From assembly GCA_052084925.1 (NCBI GenBank), contig JBQDEV010000010.1, positions 1-64,000 on the forward strand: DNA of 64,000 nt. Reading direction: 5' to 3'. Every line of letters begins with the position of its first letter. The stretch's first letter is position 1. The translations under genes and the position numbers were made by a program. The stretch comes from CmP2 sp052084925 (GTDB lineage: Bacteria > Actinomycetota > Actinomycetes > Actinomycetales > Micrococcaceae). The notes under the pieces were generated by a model. The model worked only from the letters and a program-made list of their open reading frames with translations, ran no database searches and had not been told where the DNA came from. Positions 62,301-64,000 of this stretch are shown here, piece by piece.

Positions 62301-62837
62301 AAGACCCGTCGGAATGCGCTGAACCGCCTGCTGTTCCCCGGACCGACGCGGGAGTACGAGCAGCACGTGGAGAACTTCGGGGACACCTCCGTGTTGCACA
62401 CTCGTGACTACCTCTACGGGATGCGTCGTGGACACGAGCACGTTATCTCCTTGGGCAAGGGGGTGCGCTTGCTGGTGCAGTTACAGACGATCACCGACGC
62501 TGATGAGAAGGGCATGCGTCAAGTAGCGCTGACCCTCAACGGTCAGGCGCGCCAGCTGCAGGTCCGTGATCATGCCGTCGAGTCCACCGTCCGGTCCGCC
62601 GAGAAGGCAGAATCGGGTAACTCCGGACATGTGGCCGCTCCCTTCTCAGGAACCGTCACCGTGAACGTGTTCGAAGGGGACCAGGTCAGCGCCGGACAAT
62701 CGGTGGCGACCATCGAGGCGATGAAGATGGAAGCCGGCATCACGACCTCGGTCACCGGAACCGTGGAGCGCGTTGTACTCAGCGACGCCACGCCGGTCGA
62801 TGGCGGCGATCTGCTGGTGGTGATCCGCCCCGAGTGA
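59334..62837 (+). CDS. pyc: Pyruvate carboxylase
   Basis: This 1167-residue biotin enzyme makes oxaloacetate from pyruvate, bicarbonate and ATP. Domain order: biotin carboxylase (1-470; VLVANRGEIAVRAFRACFEL, AVAGGGGRGMRRV, EMNPRIQVEHTVTEE), carboxyltransferase (about 560-860; VTDTTFRDAHQSLLATRVRT and the metal-site HLHTHDTAGGQL), tetramerisation region, and the C-terminal biotin carrier with lysine in EAMKMEAG. GTG 59334 follows AAGGAGG. Full length and intact. It is transcribed alone, with an unusual operator-like palindrome over its -10. Confidence 0.96.
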   Translation: MSDNNLVRTSDVEETKPVFSKVLVANRGEIAVRAFRACFELGAQTVAVFPYEDRNSIHRQKADEAYRIGEEGHPVRAYLNVEEIVQVAVDSGCDAIYPGYGFLSENPDLARAAREAGLTFVGPSPEILDLTGNKVEAIRTAREAGVPTLKSSAPSDDVDELLAAAEDIGFPIFVKAVAGGGGRGMRRVDTEDQLQDSLNAAMREAKTAFGDATVFLEQAVLRPRHIEVQILADQQGNVVHLFERDCSMQRRHQKVIEIAPAPNLDEEIRQALYEDAVKLARAVGYENAGTVEFLVDTAGERAGEHVFIEMNPRIQVEHTVTEEITDVDLVTAQLRIAAGESLEEIGIRQDELRIRGAAMQCRITTEDPANDFRPDTGAISAYRSAGGSGVRLDGGTIYTGAEISPHFDSMLVKLTCRGRDYATALRRTRRALAEFRIRGVATNIPFLMNVLDEPQFVEGDVATDFIDAHPHLTQVNRSQNRGSKALQYLADVTVNQPNGPRVEGIDPRDKLPRFPGDKTDEPDRSPFDGPSSQIPPNGWRQVLLEKGPEGFARALRDQKALAVTDTTFRDAHQSLLATRVRTRDLLAAAPALAHTLPTLFSVEAWGGATYDVALRFLAEDPWDRLARLRAEMPNLPIQMLLRGRNTVGYTPYPQQVTEAFVEEAAATGVDIFRIFDALNDVDQVIPAITAVREKTNAVAEAALCYTGNLLDPNETLYTLDYYLQLADRLVNAGAHILAIKDMAGLLRPAAAHQLVTALRERFDVPVHLHTHDTAGGQLATLLAAADAGVDAVDTAVAAMSGTTSQVSMSALVAATELTDRDTGLELEAVTALEPYWESVRGIYSPFESGLPAPTGRVYLHEIPGGQLSNLRQQAIALGLGERFEDIESMYAAANDILGNIVKVTPSSKVVGDLALALVGANADPADFAENPRDYDIPDSVIGFLSGQLGDPPGGWPEPFRSRALEGRTVSKPVDETLSDEDEKLLAEPGKTRRNALNRLLFPGPTREYEQHVENFGDTSVLHTRDYLYGMRRGHEHVISLGKGVRLLVQLQTITDADEKGMRQVALTLNGQARQLQVRDHAVESTVRSAEKAESGNSGHVAAPFSGTVTVNVFEGDQVSAGQSVATIEAMKMEAGITTSVTGTVERVVLSDATPVDGGDLLVVIRPE

Positions 62838-62878
62838 ACGGCGTGTGACCTCGGTCCTGGAAGGGCGTGATCAGGAGT

Positions 62879-62891
62879 TACCCTGAACCTA
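62879..62891 (+). promoter_or_regulatory. Leaderless promoter of the mycothione reductase gene
   Basis: TACCCT followed by 6 nt and ATG 62891, 53 bp after the pyc stop. There is no Shine-Dalgarno sequence directly before the ATG. Confidence 0.55.
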
Positions 62892-64000
62892 TGACTCAGC
62901 ATTTTGACTTGGCGATCATCGGTTCCGGATCGGGTAACTCCCTGGTCACGCCCTTTTGGGATGAGCGCAGCGTGGCGATCATCGATTCCGGCGTCTTCGG
63001 CGGAACCTGCCTCAACCGCGGGTGCATCCCCACGAAGATGTTCGCTTTCCCCGCACAGCTGGCGGCCGCGCCCGCGACGGCCGGACGGCTCGGGGTCGAC
63101 CTGCGGCACGAGGGAACGCGGTGGCGAGAGATCCGCGACCGGATCTTCGGCCGCATCGACGCGATCTCGGACGGCGGACGCCGGTATCGTGCGGAGGAAC
63201 TGGAGAACACCACGCTCATCACCGAGGAGGTTCGCTTCACCGGTGCACGCCAGCTGACGACGGCCAGCGGCGAGGTGATCGAAGCGGACACCATCGTCGT
63301 CGCGGCCGGTTCTCGCCCGGTCCTGCCCGAGGTACCCGGCATCGACCTGCCACAGGTGCACACCTCCGACACCGTGATGCGCATCGATGAACTTCCGCGC
63401 AAAATCATCATCGTCGGCGGGGGCTTCATCGCCGCTGAGTTCGCCTCGATCTTCTCGGGTCTCGGGTCCGAGGTCATCCAGGTCAATCGTTCTGAGAGAC
63501 TGCTGCGCACGCATGACGAGACGGTCTCCCAGCGCTTCACCGAACTTGCCGCACGCCAATGGGACCTCCGGACCGGCGCGGTGCTGTCGTCGATCGAGTC
63601 GCACTCCGAGAGCGGATCGGCCGACGGGCGCCAGGTTCGGGTGAATTTCACCGCGGCATCCGCGTCCGCTCACACCTCACCGTCGGAGGGTTTCACCGAG
63701 GACGCCGATCTGGTGCTGATCGCGCAGGGTCGCCGCCCCAACACCGATCGGCTGAACGTCTCGGCCGCCACCGAGGGTGGACTCCAGGTGCGCGAGGACG
63801 GCACCTTGACCACCGACGAGTACGGACGACTGCTCTCCGCCGGCGAACCGGTACCGGGGCTGTGGGGCATCGGCGATGTGGTGAGCAGCTGGCAGCTCAA
63901 GCACGTGGCCAACCACGAACAGCGCGTCGTCTCCCATAACCTGGAACACCCCGAGGACCTGCGCCCGACCGCACTGACCCCGGTGCCCTCCGCGGTGTTC
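62891..64000 (+). CDS. mtr: Mycothione reductase, 3' end beyond the window
   Basis: The open frame from ATG 62891 runs without a stop to the window edge, giving the first 370 residues of a ~460-residue enzyme. The FAD motif is AIIGSGSGNSLV (9-20), the redox-active disulfide is C40 and C45 in GGTCLNRGCIPTKMF, and the NADPH motif is IIIVGGGFIAAEFASIFSGL. VPGLWGIGDVV is the second FAD signature. The sequence around the disulfide and the GSGSGN start fit mycothione reductase rather than dihydrolipoamide dehydrogenase. It would keep mycothiol reduced in this actinobacterium. Confidence 0.88.
   Translation, partial: MTQHFDLAIIGSGSGNSLVTPFWDERSVAIIDSGVFGGTCLNRGCIPTKMFAFPAQLAAAPATAGRLGVDLRHEGTRWREIRDRIFGRIDAISDGGRRYRAEELENTTLITEEVRFTGARQLTTASGEVIEADTIVVAAGSRPVLPEVPGIDLPQVHTSDTVMRIDELPRKIIIVGGGFIAAEFASIFSGLGSEVIQVNRSERLLRTHDETVSQRFTELAARQWDLRTGAVLSSIESHSESGSADGRQVRVNFTAASASAHTSPSEGFTEDADLVLIAQGRRPNTDRLNVSAATEGGLQVREDGTLTTDEYGRLLSAGEPVPGLWGIGDVVSSWQLKHVANHEQRVVSHNLEHPEDLRPTALTPVPSAVF

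Noticed and set aside
1..64000. CRISPR arrays, rRNA genes, insertion sequences, further complete tRNAs
   Set aside because: I looked for regularly spaced repeats, transposase motifs and cloverleaf patterns by eye and found none beyond the tRNA-Pro half; a tool-based scan could still find subtle cases.

Overview
The window is high-G+C actinobacterial chromosome, most probably Brevibacterium or a close relative. The strongest pointer is the carotenoid operon crtE-crtB-crtI-crtYc-crtYd-methyltransferase-crtU-P450, the gene set known from Brevibacterium linens for aromatic, hydroxylated isorenieratene-type pigments. A mycothione reductase, a ferrochelatase with C-terminal cysteines and a garA-merR-DUF151-merR block also point to Actinobacteria. 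Seven genes appear to have leaderless starts, with a -10 hexamer 6 or 7 nt upstream of the start codon.

Positions 1-13,868 are the right end of an integrated conjugative or mobilisable element. It carries a MobF relaxase-helicase preceded by a stray copy of its own 5' end, a small membrane protein, a tyrosine integrase, and a defence cargo. The cargo is a DNA methyltransferase plus probable restriction endonuclease, followed by a Hachiman pair (hamA, hamB), apparently in one transcription unit, and then a coiled-coil CHAT-domain protease-like gene. The element ends in the 3' half of a tRNA-Pro(GGG) gene with no 5' half next to it, the expected attR scar.

Positions 13.9-24.4 kb hold the carotenoid operon, in which every gene overlaps the next, then a pyrimidine-dimer glycosylase, ferrochelatase and a MarR-family repressor. 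A 15-bp sequence in the marR/hemH intergenic region recurs with one mismatch in the crtE promoter, which suggests a CrtR-like circuit covering pigment and haem.

Positions 24.4-37.8 kb hold a membrane protein, a two-component system, an uncharacterised hydrolase/acyltransferase/zinc-ribbon membrane trio, an ABC sugar-type importer, a CHY zinc-finger protein, a POT peptide transporter and a small secreted protein closed by a strong hairpin.

Positions 37.8-44.3 kb hold a 5-oxoproline-type operon (pxpA, a fused pxpB-pxpC, a biotin carboxylase-BCCP protein, an NRAMP-fold permease) with a divergent GntR regulator and twin operator-like repeats. Positions 44.3-55.3 kb hold an internally duplicated lipoprotein, amt with a PII gene lacking the usual modified tyrosine, an amine-oxidation pair, an MMPL exporter, an iron-box-preceded SIP-domain protein with an orphan succinate-dehydrogenase-like flavoprotein, and a DSD1-type PLP enzyme.

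Positions 55.4-64 kb hold garA and its conserved neighbours, a ParA/MinD-type ATPase, pyruvate carboxylase with a perfect inverted repeat around its -10, and the start of mycothione reductase, which runs off the window.
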